In this document: piece by piece, positions 38,888 through 47,075 of the stretch
How positions within the stretch are numbered: the first letter of the stretch is position 1
How the letters are laid out: each line of letters starts with the position of its first letter
Program-made: the position numbers and the translations under genes
The notes under the pieces: model-generated
The model's database searches: none
What the model saw: the letters and a program-made list of their open reading frames with translations, nothing else
Told to the model about the DNA's origin: nothing
Source: Nonomuraea rubra
Lineage (GTDB): Bacteria > Actinomycetota > Actinomycetes > Streptosporangiales > Streptosporangiaceae
Length of the DNA stretch: 64,000 bases
Direction of reading: 5' to 3'
Assembly: GCF_014207985.1 (NCBI RefSeq)
Contig: NZ_JACHMI010000001.1
Span: 5,501,001-5,565,000, forward strand

Positions 38888-39637
38888 TCATCGGCGGCCC
38901 ACCGGCACGCGGCCCGTCACGTCGGCGTCGGCCAGGTCGGTGACGACCGCGCCGGCCCCGGCCGCCAGCATCGCGGCGGCCTGCGTGCCGGACCTGTCCA
39001 CCGCGACGACCTGCCCGAACCCGCCCCTGCGCCCCGCCTCGACACCGGGCAGCGCGTCTTCCACGATCGCCACCTCGCCCGGAGGCAGCTCCAGCCGCCG
39101 CGCCGCCTCCAGGAACAGCGCGGGATCCGGCTTGCCCGGCAGGCCCAGCCGGGCCGCGTCGTTACCGTCCACCAGCACGTCGAACAGGTGCAGCAGCCCG
39201 GCCGACGACACGACCGCGCGGCAGTGCCTGCTGGCCGAGACCACCCCCGTACGGCAGCCGCGCTGCCGCAGCTCGTGCAGCAGCGCGACCGTGGCGGGGA
39301 AGGCGGCCACGCCGTGCTGGTGGATCTGCTCCATGAACAGCGCGTCCTTCGCCAGCCCCAGCCCGTGCACGGTCGGCGCGCCCGGCTCGTCGCCCGGCCC
39401 GCCCTCGGGCAGCGAGATGCCGCGCGAGGCCAGGAACGTGCGCACCCCGTCGAGCCGCGGCCGCCCGTCCACGTGGGCGAGATAGTCGGCGCGGATGTCG
39501 AAGGGCTCCGAACGCCCCCTGAGGAAGGCGTCGAAGACGTGCTTCCACGCCGCGGCGTGCACCCGGGCCGTGTCGGTGACCACGCCGTCGGTGTCGAAGA
39601 CGACGGCGCGCAAGCTGGTCAGATCGAAGGTGGCCAT
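38888..39637 (-). CDS. HAD-family beta-phosphoglucomutase
   Basis: 249 residues from ATG 39637. HAD motif 1 VVFDTDGVVTDTARVH (nucleophile Asp and +2 Asp), the beta-PGM cap with AWKHVFDAFL, motif 2 GVVSASRHC, Lys in LPGKPDPALFLEAA, and motif 4 VAIVEDALPGVEAG. It should interconvert beta-glucose 1-phosphate and glucose 6-phosphate, completing phosphorolysis by the GH65 enzyme 112 nt downstream. The gap contains partial repeats of the 3' end of this gene (TCATCGGCGGCCCAC occurs at both ends). Confidence 0.9.
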   Translation of the reverse strand: MATFDLTSLRAVVFDTDGVVTDTARVHAAAWKHVFDAFLRGRSEPFDIRADYLAHVDGRPRLDGVRTFLASRGISLPEGGPGDEPGAPTVHGLGLAKDALFMEQIHQHGVAAFPATVALLHELRQRGCRTGVVSASRHCRAVVSSAGLLHLFDVLVDGNDAARLGLPGKPDPALFLEAARRLELPPGEVAIVEDALPGVEAGRRGGFGQVVAVDRSGTQAAAMLAAGAGAVVTDLADADVTGRVPVGRR

Positions 39638-39804
39638 GTCTGGACGCTACCCGCGCACGCGCCGCCCAGCCATGGCCGCCGGACCTCGTGACCCAGGACC
39701 TCCTGCCCGTCCCACGGGAAGCGGGAGCAGCCAGTGGGTACGTCTGTCACCAGGCCGCGCCACGTGAATCCCCATACCCCATCGGCCCTGGCAGGAGGCG
39801 CCGC

Positions 39805-40647
39805 ATGAGAGCGTTGACCGTAGGAGTGCTGCCGTTGCTCGCCGTGCTGGGGCTGGGGCTGGGGGTCGCGGGCTGCGGCGACGCCGGCCCGCCGAGCACC
39901 GCCGCACTCAGCCCCTCACCCGCCCCCACGTCACCCTCATCCACCGCACCCACCTCACCCACCTCACCCACTCCGGTCACCTCCACACCCCCCGCGACCA
40001 TCACGCAGGCGGAGCCTGCCCCGCACGAGACCCTGATCGGCGGCCACTACCAGCCGCTGTGGCCGTTCTCCACCCCTGAGGAGGCGGCGGCCTGGCAGCG
40101 CGAGTACCGGGCGAACGGCCACGAGCCGTGGCACTTCGACGCCCGCCGCACCGCGATCGCCTTCAGCCGCGACTTCCTCGGCTTCGCCGGCATCGACCGC
40201 GCCCTCAAGACCGTGACGGACGGCCCGCACGCGCGCGTGCACGTCGGCTTCCGCGCCGAGGACGCCTCCCGGCCCCTGGTGGCGGCCGTCGTGCACCTCA
40301 TGAGGTACGGCCAGGGCGACGACGCCCCCTGGGAGGTGGTCGGCACCGACGACACCACGCTCTCCCTGACCAGACCCGCGTACGGCGCCTCGGCCGGCTC
40401 CCCGCTGACCGTCGGCGGCCGCGTCACCGGCGTGGACGAGAGCATCAGGATCCAGGTCCGCCACCCGGGCTCGGACACCCCGGTGGGGGAGCGGTGCTGC
40501 CTGCCCGCCGGAGGCGAGAACGCGGCCTGGTCGGCACGGGTCTCGTTCACGGCGCAGCCGGGGCGGACGCTGACCGTCGTCGCCTCGACCGGCGGGCACG
40601 TGGCCGAGGTCGAGCGGTTCGCGGTGACGGGGGTGACATCGCCGTAG
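39805..40647 (+). CDS. Lipoprotein of unknown function with possible Gmad2-like domain
   Basis: 280 residues from ATG 39805 behind GGCAGGAGGCGCCGC. Lipobox LGVAGC (Cys24), a 40-residue Pro/Ser/Thr spacer, an uncharacterised middle (GGHYQPLWPFSTPEEAAAWQREY) and a C-terminal beta-sandwich (SPLTVGGRVTGVDESIRIQVRHP) that resembles Gmad2/immunoglobulin-like domains of surface proteins. An adhesive or wall-associated role is a guess. Confidence 0.65.
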   Translation: MRALTVGVLPLLAVLGLGLGVAGCGDAGPPSTAALSPSPAPTSPSSTAPTSPTSPTPVTSTPPATITQAEPAPHETLIGGHYQPLWPFSTPEEAAAWQREYRANGHEPWHFDARRTAIAFSRDFLGFAGIDRALKTVTDGPHARVHVGFRAEDASRPLVAAVVHLMRYGQGDDAPWEVVGTDDTTLSLTRPAYGASAGSPLTVGGRVTGVDESIRIQVRHPGSDTPVGERCCLPAGGENAAWSARVSFTAQPGRTLTVVASTGGHVAEVERFAVTGVTSP

Positions 40648-40666
40648 CGACGGGAGAGGGCTGCTA

Positions 40667-40676
40667 GTTTATAAAC
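40667..40676. promoter_or_regulatory. GTTTATAAAC palindrome before TetR gene
   Basis: Perfect 10-bp palindrome, AT-rich in a GC-rich context, 33 nt before the TetR start; it contains a TATAAA that could be a -10 box. Candidate self-operator. Confidence 0.4.
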
Positions 40677-40708
40677 GCGCATTCACTAAGGCTCGGGGGG
40701 AAGCGATC

Positions 40709-41290
40709 ATGGGCAGGCCCCGCACCACCAGCGACGAGGCGATCCTCGGCGCGACCGCCCGCGCGATCGGCCGGCACGGCCCGCAGGGGCTCACGCTGGC
40801 CGCCGTCGCGCAGGAGGCCGGGCTGTCCCCGGCCACGCTGGTGCAGCGGTTCGGCTCGAAGCGCGGCCTGCTGCTGGCGTTCGCCGCCCACGCCACCCGC
40901 ACCGCGGCCGAGCCGTTCGAGCGGGCCCGCCAGGAGCACGCCTCACCGCTGGCCGCCCTGCGGGCCGCGCTCGTGCACCTGGCGGAGGGCGTGTCCACGC
41001 CTGAGGAGCTGTCGGGCAGCCTCGGGTTCCTGCAGCTCGACCTGACCGACCCCGACTTCCGGGCGCACGCGGCCGAGCACGCCCGCCGTACCCGCGACGA
41101 GATCGCCGCCCTGCTGGCCGACGCGGTGGCGGCGGGAGAGCTGGAGGCGGGGGCGGCCACGCTGGCAGGGGCGGTGCAGGTGGCCTACAACGGCGCCCTC
41201 ATCCTGTGGGCGCTGACCGGCGACGGCCCGCTCCCCGACGCGATGCGCGAGGCCCTGGGGCAGACGCTGCGCCCGTACCTCGCCGGATGA
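40709..41290 (+). CDS. TetR-family regulator
   Basis: 193 residues. HTH at LTLAAVAQEAGLSPATLVQRFGSKRGLLLAFAAHA (about 28-62), then an all-alpha ligand domain. Starts at ATG 40709. Neighbours are a lipoprotein upstream and a permease 130 nt downstream, so the regulated gene is not obvious; the AT-rich palindrome just upstream suggests autoregulation. Confidence 0.88.
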   Translation: MGRPRTTSDEAILGATARAIGRHGPQGLTLAAVAQEAGLSPATLVQRFGSKRGLLLAFAAHATRTAAEPFERARQEHASPLAALRAALVHLAEGVSTPEELSGSLGFLQLDLTDPDFRAHAAEHARRTRDEIAALLADAVAAGELEAGAATLAGAVQVAYNGALILWALTGDGPLPDAMREALGQTLRPYLAG

Positions 41291-41420
41291 GGTCCTCGAC
41301 TCCGCGACGCTCCGGCCCGAGACTGGACCGGCGCCCCCCGCGGCGGGGGATGATCGACCAGGCCGGAACCATCGGTCACCGGGCGGGCCGGCACGGTGGC
41401 CGCAACGCTACGAGGTGCTC

Positions 41421-42308
41421 ATGAGCCAAGTGGAAGACCCCGCACCGCAGTCGCTGGCGGAGCTGGCCCGCAGGCACGGGCTCAAGCCCGCCATCGCCCG
41501 CCCCAGATTCCCCGTCTACCTGCGCCAGCTCTGGCAGCGGCGGCACTTCGTGCTGACGTACGCGACCTCGCGCAACGTCTCCAAGTACTCCGGGTCGGCG
41601 CTGGGCCAGCTCTGGCAGGTCATCACCCCGCTGCTGAACGCCGCCATCTACTACGTGATGTTCGGCCTCATCCTCGGCGGCAGCAAGGGCATCGAGAACT
41701 ATCCGGCGTTCCTGCTGACCGGGATGTTCGTGTTCACCTACACGCAGCGCACGGTCACGGCCGGAGCCAAGTCGATCTCCGGCAATCTGTCGCTGATCCG
41801 AGCCCTGCACTTCCCGCGGGCCTCGCTGCCGCTGGCGTACACGATCCAGGAGCTGCAGCAGCTCGTCATCTCCATGGGCGTGCTGCTGGTCATCGTGGTG
41901 ATCACCAACGAGCCGGTGACGCTGCGCTGGCTGATGATCCCGATCGTGCTGGTGCTGCAGACGATGTTCAACATCGGGGCGGGGCTGATCCTGGCCAGGC
42001 TCGGCGCCTCGCTGCGGGACCTCAACCAGCTGCTGCCGTTCATCATGCGGACGTGGTTGTACGCCTCGGGGGTGTTCTTCGCCATCCACGACAAGGTCGT
42101 CAACAGCGCGGGGCTGCCCGAGTGGGTCGCCACCGCCATGTACCTGAACCCGGCCGCCTCCTACATCGAGTGGATGCGGGACCTCCTCATCGCCGGCCAC
42201 ACCCCGCCGCAGCTCGTGTGGGTGTCGTGCCTGGTGTGGGCGGTCGCCGCGCTCGCCGGCGGGTTCTGGTACTTCTGGCGGGCCGAGGACCGGTACGGGC
42301 GGGGCTGA
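41421..42308 (+). CDS. Wzm/TagG-like polysaccharide or teichoic acid ABC export permease
   Basis: 295 residues from ATG 41421 (an in-frame GTG lies 6 nt earlier). About six hydrophobic helices; family landmarks TYATSRNVSKYSGSALGQLWQVITPLLNAAIYYVMFG and LIRALHFPRASLPLAYTIQEL are typical of Wzm/TagG/RfbA permeases that move undecaprenyl-linked polymers. The cognate ATPase (Wzt/TagH) and glycosyltransferases are absent from the neighbourhood, so it is an orphan permease or part of a split locus. Confidence 0.88.
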   Translation: MSQVEDPAPQSLAELARRHGLKPAIARPRFPVYLRQLWQRRHFVLTYATSRNVSKYSGSALGQLWQVITPLLNAAIYYVMFGLILGGSKGIENYPAFLLTGMFVFTYTQRTVTAGAKSISGNLSLIRALHFPRASLPLAYTIQELQQLVISMGVLLVIVVITNEPVTLRWLMIPIVLVLQTMFNIGAGLILARLGASLRDLNQLLPFIMRTWLYASGVFFAIHDKVVNSAGLPEWVATAMYLNPAASYIEWMRDLLIAGHTPPQLVWVSCLVWAVAALAGGFWYFWRAEDRYGRG

Positions 42309-42311
42309 CCG

Positions 42312-42764
42312 TCACTGGGGCGGGGTCCGGGGGCCGCGGTAGGGCAGGGGCTGGCTGTAGACGAGGTTGGTGGTGGTGCTGCCGAACCGGGCGAGCTCGT
42401 CCACGATGCTCTCGAGGTGCGCCATCGAGCCCGCCGCCACCTTCAGCGTGTAGCAGTCCTCGCCGGTGGTGCGCAGGCACTCCAGGATCTCCATGCGCTC
42501 GCCGAGCAGCCGGCGCAGCGGCTCGTGCCGGTTGCCCGGGTACTTCAGGCGCACGACGGCCAGGATGGCGTAGCCCACCTTGGTGAGATCGACGTCGGCC
42601 CGGTAGCCGGAGATGACGCCCAGCGCCTCCAGCCGCCTGACGCGCTCGGTGGTGGCCGAGGCGCTGAGGTTCACCCGGCGGCCCAGCTCGGTGAAGGGGA
42701 TGCGGCCGTCCCGCTGGACCTCCGCCAGGATCGACCAGTCCGTCTCGTCAAGTTCCTCGGTCAC
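42312..42764 (-). CDS. Lrp/AsnC-family regulator
   Basis: 150 residues. N-terminal winged HTH (LDETDWSILAEVQRDGRIPFTELGRRVNLSASATTERVRRLEALGVI) and C-terminal RAM domain (ILECLRTTGEDCYTLKVAAGSMAHLESIVDELARFG). Amino-acid-responsive regulator. Convergent with the permease (3-nt gap) and divergent from the LLM oxidoreductase, its most likely local target. Confidence 0.92.
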   Translation of the reverse strand: MTEELDETDWSILAEVQRDGRIPFTELGRRVNLSASATTERVRRLEALGVISGYRADVDLTKVGYAILAVVRLKYPGNRHEPLRRLLGERMEILECLRTTGEDCYTLKVAAGSMAHLESIVDELARFGSTTTNLVYSQPLPYRGPRTPPQ

Positions 42765-42858
42765 CCCGCCAAATTACCGGCAGATTCCCGGCCATCGGCC
42801 GTCAAGGCCGGGAAGAAGCCCTTCAGATCCGGGCGGCCGCCTCGATAGCCTCCTTGCC

Positions 42859-43710
42859 ATGCGAATCGGGGTGAACGTGCCGAACTTCGGGCCGGGGACG
42901 GACCCGGCCGTCCTGCGGCGCTGGGCGCGCACGGTGGAGGCACTCGGCTACGACCTGCTGATGATCTCCGACCACGTCGTGGTGACGCCCGACGTGGCCG
43001 AGCAGTATCCGGCTCCGTTCTACGAGCCGTTCACCACGCTCTCGTGGCTGGCCGGCGTCACCGAGCGGATCAGGCTCGGCACCTCGGTCCTCATCGTGCC
43101 GTACCGCCACCCCCTCCTCATGGCCCGCATGGCGGCGAACCTCGACCGGTTCAGCGGCGGCCGGCTCGTCCTCGGCGTGGGCACGGGCTGGGCCCGCCAG
43201 GAGTTCGACGCGCTCGGGGTGCCGTTCGAGCGGCGCGGGCGGCTGACGGACGAGCACCTCCAGGCGATGCGGGCCGCGTGGGCGGACGAGGACGACTACC
43301 GTGCCGGGCCGATCCCCCTCTGGGTGGGCGGGAACGGCGAGGCCGGGCTGCGCCGGGCGGTGCGCCTGGGGGACGCGTACCATCCGCTGCGCACGACGCT
43401 CCCGTGGCTGCGGGACGCGGCCCAGCGGCTCAAGGCCGTCGCCGGAGAGCTGGGACGGCCAGCGCCCGCCTTCGCCCCGCGCATCGTGCTGCGGCTGACG
43501 GGCACGCCGGTCACCGGACCGCAGCGGCGCGCCGGGGAGGGCACCATCGGCCAGATCGTGGAAGACCTCGGGGAGCTGCGCGCGCTCGGCGCCGACACCG
43601 TGGTGCTCGACCCGTTCGACGGGGACCCCGCCGAGACGCTGCACCCGGAGACGGCCTGGCACGCGCTCGCCGCCGTGGCCGACCACTGGCCCCTGGGCCC
43701 GCACACCTGA
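42859..43710 (+). CDS. LLM-class F420-dependent oxidoreductase
   Basis: 283 residues from ATG 42859 (MRIGVNVPNFGPG). Luciferase-like TIM barrel with SDHVVV, IRLGTSVLIVPYRHPLLMARMAANLDRFSGGRLVLGVGTGWARQEFDALG and PLWVGGNGEAGLRRAVRLGD, the pattern of actinobacterial F420-dependent enzymes rather than FMN ones. Substrate unknown. Divergent from the Lrp-type regulator. Confidence 0.88.
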   Translation: MRIGVNVPNFGPGTDPAVLRRWARTVEALGYDLLMISDHVVVTPDVAEQYPAPFYEPFTTLSWLAGVTERIRLGTSVLIVPYRHPLLMARMAANLDRFSGGRLVLGVGTGWARQEFDALGVPFERRGRLTDEHLQAMRAAWADEDDYRAGPIPLWVGGNGEAGLRRAVRLGDAYHPLRTTLPWLRDAAQRLKAVAGELGRPAPAFAPRIVLRLTGTPVTGPQRRAGEGTIGQIVEDLGELRALGADTVVLDPFDGDPAETLHPETAWHALAAVADHWPLGPHT

Positions 43711-43767
43711 CCAGCCCGGCCGACCGGCCCGACCGGCACGACCGACCGACCGATCAAGGGAGCAACG

Positions 43768-44199
43768 GTGACATTGACACCTCAGGAGGAGACCTTCCTG
43801 CGCAGGGCCATCGAGCTGGCCGCCAAGTCCCGCGCGAGCGGCGACGCCCCGTTCGGCTCCCTGCTGGTGGGACCGGACGGCGACGTCCTGGCGGAAGCGC
43901 ACAACACCGTCACCAGCGAGGGCGACATCGCCGCCCATCCCGAGCTGAAACTGGCCCGCTGGGCGGCCCGCGAGCTGGACCCGGCGACCGCCGCCGCCAC
44001 CACCATGTTCACGAGCTGCCAGCCGTGCGACATGTGCCGCGGCGGCATCGAGCGCTCCGGGCTGGGCCGCGTGGTGTACGCGCTGTCCAACGAGCAGCTC
44101 GCCGAGCTCAAGCCGGGCGGCGGCTGGCCCCTGGTCCCGCAGGAGGGGCCGGCGCTGTTCGAGGAGGCACGCGTCCCCGTCGAGGGCTTCTACCGGTGA
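43768..44199 (+). CDS. Nucleoside/cytidine deaminase-like zinc enzyme
   Basis: 143 residues from GTG 43768 behind AAGGGAGCAAC. Zinc and catalytic motifs of the cytidine/guanine/tRNA-adenosine deaminase superfamily: AHPELK (H-P-E in place of the commoner H-A-E) and TSCQPCDMCRGGI (PCxxC). A free-standing base or nucleoside deaminase; guanine or cytosine are reasonable substrates but cannot be told apart here. Follows the LLM gene by 57 nt. Confidence 0.85.
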   Translation: MTLTPQEETFLRRAIELAAKSRASGDAPFGSLLVGPDGDVLAEAHNTVTSEGDIAAHPELKLARWAARELDPATAAATTMFTSCQPCDMCRGGIERSGLGRVVYALSNEQLAELKPGGGWPLVPQEGPALFEEARVPVEGFYR

Positions 44200-44760
44200 T
44201 CACGGGGTCGGACCCCAGGCGGGGCGCGGCAGGGTGGACGCCTTCCGCCCCAGCTTCCCCGCCCTGACCTGCACGGCCAGGCTGTCGAGGATGACCCGGG
44301 CGCTGAGCAGCGCCGTCTGCTCCGCCCAGTCGTACGGCGGCGAGCACTCCCACACCTCGATCCCGGCCAGCCCCGGCTCGGACACCAGCCGCACCAGGTT
44401 CAGCGCCTCCCGGGGGAGCAGCCCGCCGGGCTCCGGCCAGCCGGTGCCGGGGACGAACCCGGCGTCGATGACGTCGATGTCGAAGGAGAGGTACACGGCC
44501 TCGGCGCCCTGCCAGGCGATCTCCAGGGCGGCCTCGGCGACGCGCTCCACGCCGGTCCGCTCCACGCCGCCCACCGTGATCACGGTGGTGCCGCGCTCGC
44601 GCCCGACCTTGACCCCGGCCCTGGGTGCCTGCCAGCCGCCGATGTCGACCAGGTTGAGCTGCTCGCGCAGGTCCACGCCGAGCTCGTAGCTGTAGGTGCC
44701 GAACAGGTTCGTGCTGCGCCGGATGCACGGCGCCGGCCGGGATCCGCGGCGTGGACCTGC
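44200..44760 (-). pseudogene. Decayed agmatinase/arginase-family gene
   Basis: The frame keeps the C-terminal ureohydrolase signature SFDIDVIDAGFVPGTGWPEPGG and ECSPPYDWAEQTA, and upstream fragments recall PGxRFGPxxIRRSTNLF. The whole middle of the family, with the metal ligands GGDHS and DAHxD, is missing between VDIGGW and the SFDIDV segment, and the N-terminal third is scrambled. A GTG at 44676 could still start a 158-residue product, but it lacks half the manganese site. Probably an internal-deletion pseudogene. Confidence 0.75.
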
Positions 44761-44778
44761 GCGCGGAGGAGGCCCGCG

Positions 44779-44858
44779 TCTGAGGCGGCCCAGGTCTGAG
44801 GCGGCCCAGGTCTGAGGCGGCTCAGGTCTGAGGCGGCTCAGGTCTGAGGCGGGTCAGC
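44779..44858. repeat. 16-bp tandem repeat, 5 copies
   Basis: Five copies of TCTGAGGCGGCYCAGG (the last diverged) run from the agmatinase remnant into the stop codon of the PEP mutase-family gene, whose TGA lies in copy 5. Slippage-generated; could have eroded the agmatinase 5' end. Confidence 0.9.
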
Positions 44859-45729
44859 GGCTCCGGTACCGCTCCTCCAGGGCGGCGTGCTCGTCGAGGC
44901 CGATCAGGTGGTTGAACGCGTCGAACGTGATCATGTTCTCGACCGCCGGGCCCGTCTCGCCCCGGGTGGCGAGCGTGCGCAGGTAGTCGTGCAGGCCCTT
45001 GGCTGCCGCGAACGCCGCGCCCACCGAGAAGAGCACGAGCGCGTAGCCCATCTCCTGGAGCCCGCGCACGTTCACCAGCGGGGTCCTGCCGCCCTCGATC
45101 TGGTTGCTGAGCACCGGGACGACGCCGCGGAAGGTGTCGCAGACGCGCCGCATCTCGGCCTCGGTCTCGGGGGACTCGATGAACAGCAGGTCGGCGCCCG
45201 CCTCGTGGTAGCGGGCGCCGCGCTCCAGCGCCTCGTCCAGGCCCAGCGTGGTACGCGCGTCGGTACGGGCGATGATCATGAAGTCGGGGTCGCGCCGCGC
45301 GTCCACCGCCGCCCTGATCTTCTGCACCATGTCCTCCGCGGCGATGACGTCCCTGCCCGGCATGTGCCCGCAACGTTTGGGGAAGGTCTGGTCCTCCAGG
45401 TGCATCGCCGCGGCGCCGGCCGCCTCGTACTCGCGTACCGCGCGCCGGACGTTGAGCGGGTTGCCGTACCCGGTGTCGGCGTCGGCGATCAGCGGCAGGT
45501 CCACGGCCTCGGCGAACGCGGCCACCCGCGCCACCATCTGGGTCAGCGTCAGGTAGCCGACGTCGGGCCTGCCGAGCAGGCTGGCCGAGGTCTGGAAGCC
45601 GCTGAGGTAGATCGCCCGGAAGCCCAGCGACTGGGCAAGGCGGGCGCCCGTGCCGTCGTACACGCCGGGCGCCACCAGGATCTCCGGGGCGGCGATCAGC
45701 TCCCGCAGCCTGGTCGTGTGTCGTGTCAT
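44854..45729 (-). CDS. Isocitrate lyase/PEP mutase-family enzyme
   Basis: 291 residues from ATG 45729 (MTRHTTRLRELI) with GGGGGAACGG upstream. TIM-barrel enzyme with ADADTGYGN (metal site) and the KRCGH signature (HLEDQTFPKRCGHMPG), then IARTDAR and LFIESPE. This combination fits 2-methylisocitrate lyase, oxaloacetate decarboxylase/carboxyphosphonoenolpyruvate-type enzymes that cleave or rearrange 2-oxo-carboxylates. Substrate not assignable. Divergent from the SnoaL-like gene across a region with palindromes. Confidence 0.85.
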   Translation of the reverse strand: MTRHTTRLRELIAAPEILVAPGVYDGTGARLAQSLGFRAIYLSGFQTSASLLGRPDVGYLTLTQMVARVAAFAEAVDLPLIADADTGYGNPLNVRRAVREYEAAGAAAMHLEDQTFPKRCGHMPGRDVIAAEDMVQKIRAAVDARRDPDFMIIARTDARTTLGLDEALERGARYHEAGADLLFIESPETEAEMRRVCDTFRGVVPVLSNQIEGGRTPLVNVRGLQEMGYALVLFSVGAAFAAAKGLHDYLRTLATRGETGPAVENMITFDAFNHLIGLDEHAALEERYRSR

Positions 45730-45797
45730 CTGTCCGTTCCCCCCGTGCCCGGCTCCTACCCGCGCGCTCCTCCCCGTACCGGACGGATGCCAAAGCT

Positions 45798-45812
45798 GTT
45801 GGTGCCACCAAC
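45798..45812. promoter_or_regulatory. Perfect palindrome GTTGGTGCCACCAAC in divergent promoter region
   Basis: 7-1-7 perfect inverted repeat. Two related imperfect elements follow at about 45823-45838 (ATGGTTAGCGCCAT) and 45843-45856 (TTGGTTGCGCCAA). Together they look like clustered operator sites between the PEP mutase-family and SnoaL-like genes. Confidence 0.5.
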
Positions 45813-45827
45813 GAAATCCGTGTATGG
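45799..45827 (+). promoter_or_regulatory. Possible sigma-70-type promoter for SnoaL-like gene
   Basis: TTGGTG (45799-45804) and TATGGT (45822-45827) are spaced by 17 nt and precede the gene at 45871; the first element lies inside the palindrome, as expected for a repressed promoter. Confidence 0.35.
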
Positions 45828-45870
45828 TTAGCGCCATAAACGTTGGTTGCGCCAATGAAATGAGGATGGC

Positions 45871-46287
45871 ATGTCCACGCAGACCCTGATCGCCGACCGC
45901 ATCGAGATCGCCGACCTGTTCACCCGCTTCGGGCTCCTGCTGGACGAGGGGCGGTGGGACGACGCGGGCACGGTCTTCACCGGCGACGTGGCGGTGCATT
46001 CGCCGCGCGGCGGCGAGCTGCGCGGCCTCGACCAGGTCGTCGCCTTCATGCGGCAGGGCGAGGTCGAGGGACAGCGCGCCCAGCACACGACCACCGACCT
46101 GCTGGCGACCCTCGACGGCGACCAGGCGGCCGTGTCGGCGAACTCGCTGGTGTACTACTACCGCGACAGCCGGGCGCCGCACTTCACCGGCGGCCTGCGG
46201 CTGACCGCCACCGTGGTGCGGGCCCCGGCGGGGTGGCGGATCCGCGAGGTGCGGATCACGCCCCTCTGGACGCGCGCGGAGTCCTGA
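45871..46287 (+). CDS. SnoaL-like (NTF2-fold) protein
   Basis: 138 residues behind TGAGGATGGC. Cone-shaped NTF2-like fold typical of SnoaL-type polyketide cyclases, isomerases and dehydratases: RIEIADLFTRFGLLLDEGRWDDAGTVFTGDV, ELRGLDQVVAFM and RAQHTTTDLLATLDGDQA. Small-molecule enzyme or binding protein of unknown substrate. Its stop codon abuts the convergent gene with no gap. Confidence 0.82.
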   Translation: MSTQTLIADRIEIADLFTRFGLLLDEGRWDDAGTVFTGDVAVHSPRGGELRGLDQVVAFMRQGEVEGQRAQHTTTDLLATLDGDQAAVSANSLVYYYRDSRAPHFTGGLRLTATVVRAPAGWRIREVRITPLWTRAES

Positions 46288-46956
46288 TCAGGACGACGGT
46301 GTGGGGAAGCTCGCCGGGGTGGTCAGGCCGGTGCTCTCCAGCAACCGCTGGTGGTTGAGCACCGCCGCGTTGCACTGCTCGGAGAAGCGGCGGACCAGCG
46401 TGTTCTGGGTGCTGCCCCGCACCGTGCCGATCAGGGGGAAGATCTGCCCGTGGGCCAGGCGCAGCCACTTGACGTAGGTGGTGTCGTAGGCGGCGCCGGT
46501 CCTGCCGGAGATGTCGCTCATCCAGGCCTGCTGCTGGGTGGTGGGCTTCACCGGCAGCTTGACCTGCAGCTTGGCGGCGACGTCGCGGACCTGCTTGTCG
46601 AGGGTGTGGTGCTGCTCGGCGATGTCCCTGCTGATCTGGCGGACGCGGGCGGTGCTGGCTCGCTGCACCGCGTCCTGGGCCATGGGCATCTCCCACAGGC
46701 TCGCCAGGCGGACCTTGCGGATGAGCTCCCGGTCGGTCTCGGACAGCGGGCCCCACTCGGTCTGCCGCGTCCCGCCGTCCTCCTCTTCCCCAGACGGGGT
46801 GGCGGACGGCTCGGTCGTCTCCGTGCCGACAGCAGCCGGTACGGTGCTCACCGCGACCGTGTCCGAGGTGGGCGTGGGCGTGTAGCCGGCGCAGGCGGTC
46901 GCCGAGCAGAGCAGGCCGAGTGCGCATCCGGCGAGTACGCGACGGCTCTGGCGCAT
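46288..46956 (-). CDS. DUF4142-domain exported protein
   Basis: 222 residues. Signal peptide with a non-standard lipobox (SATAC, Cys22), an acidic Thr/Ser-rich spacer, then an all-helical DUF4142-type (ferritin-like) domain: LSETDRELIRKVRLASLWEMPMAQDA, ISRDIAEQHHTLDKQVRDVAAKL and FSEQCNAAVLNHQRLLESTGL. Function of this family is unknown; many actinomycetes carry several copies. Confidence 0.8.
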   Translation of the reverse strand: MRQSRRVLAGCALGLLCSATACAGYTPTPTSDTVAVSTVPAAVGTETTEPSATPSGEEEDGGTRQTEWGPLSETDRELIRKVRLASLWEMPMAQDAVQRASTARVRQISRDIAEQHHTLDKQVRDVAAKLQVKLPVKPTTQQQAWMSDISGRTGAAYDTTYVKWLRLAHGQIFPLIGTVRGSTQNTLVRRFSEQCNAAVLNHQRLLESTGLTTPASFPTPSS

Positions 46957-47075
46957 CCGCCGTCACCCCTTCCGGGATCCGGGGGTGCCTTGGTGCGGCA
47001 CCGGTCACTCATGGATACGCCGCGCGGCCGGGAAGCGTTCATGGCACTGTGCAAGATTTGCCGGAGGCAATTCCG

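Noticed and set aside
41335..41349. Intrinsic terminator (CCCCCGC-G-GCGGGGG)
   Set aside because: Loop of one base cannot form as drawn and no T-run follows; simple GC-rich palindrome between two codirectional genes.
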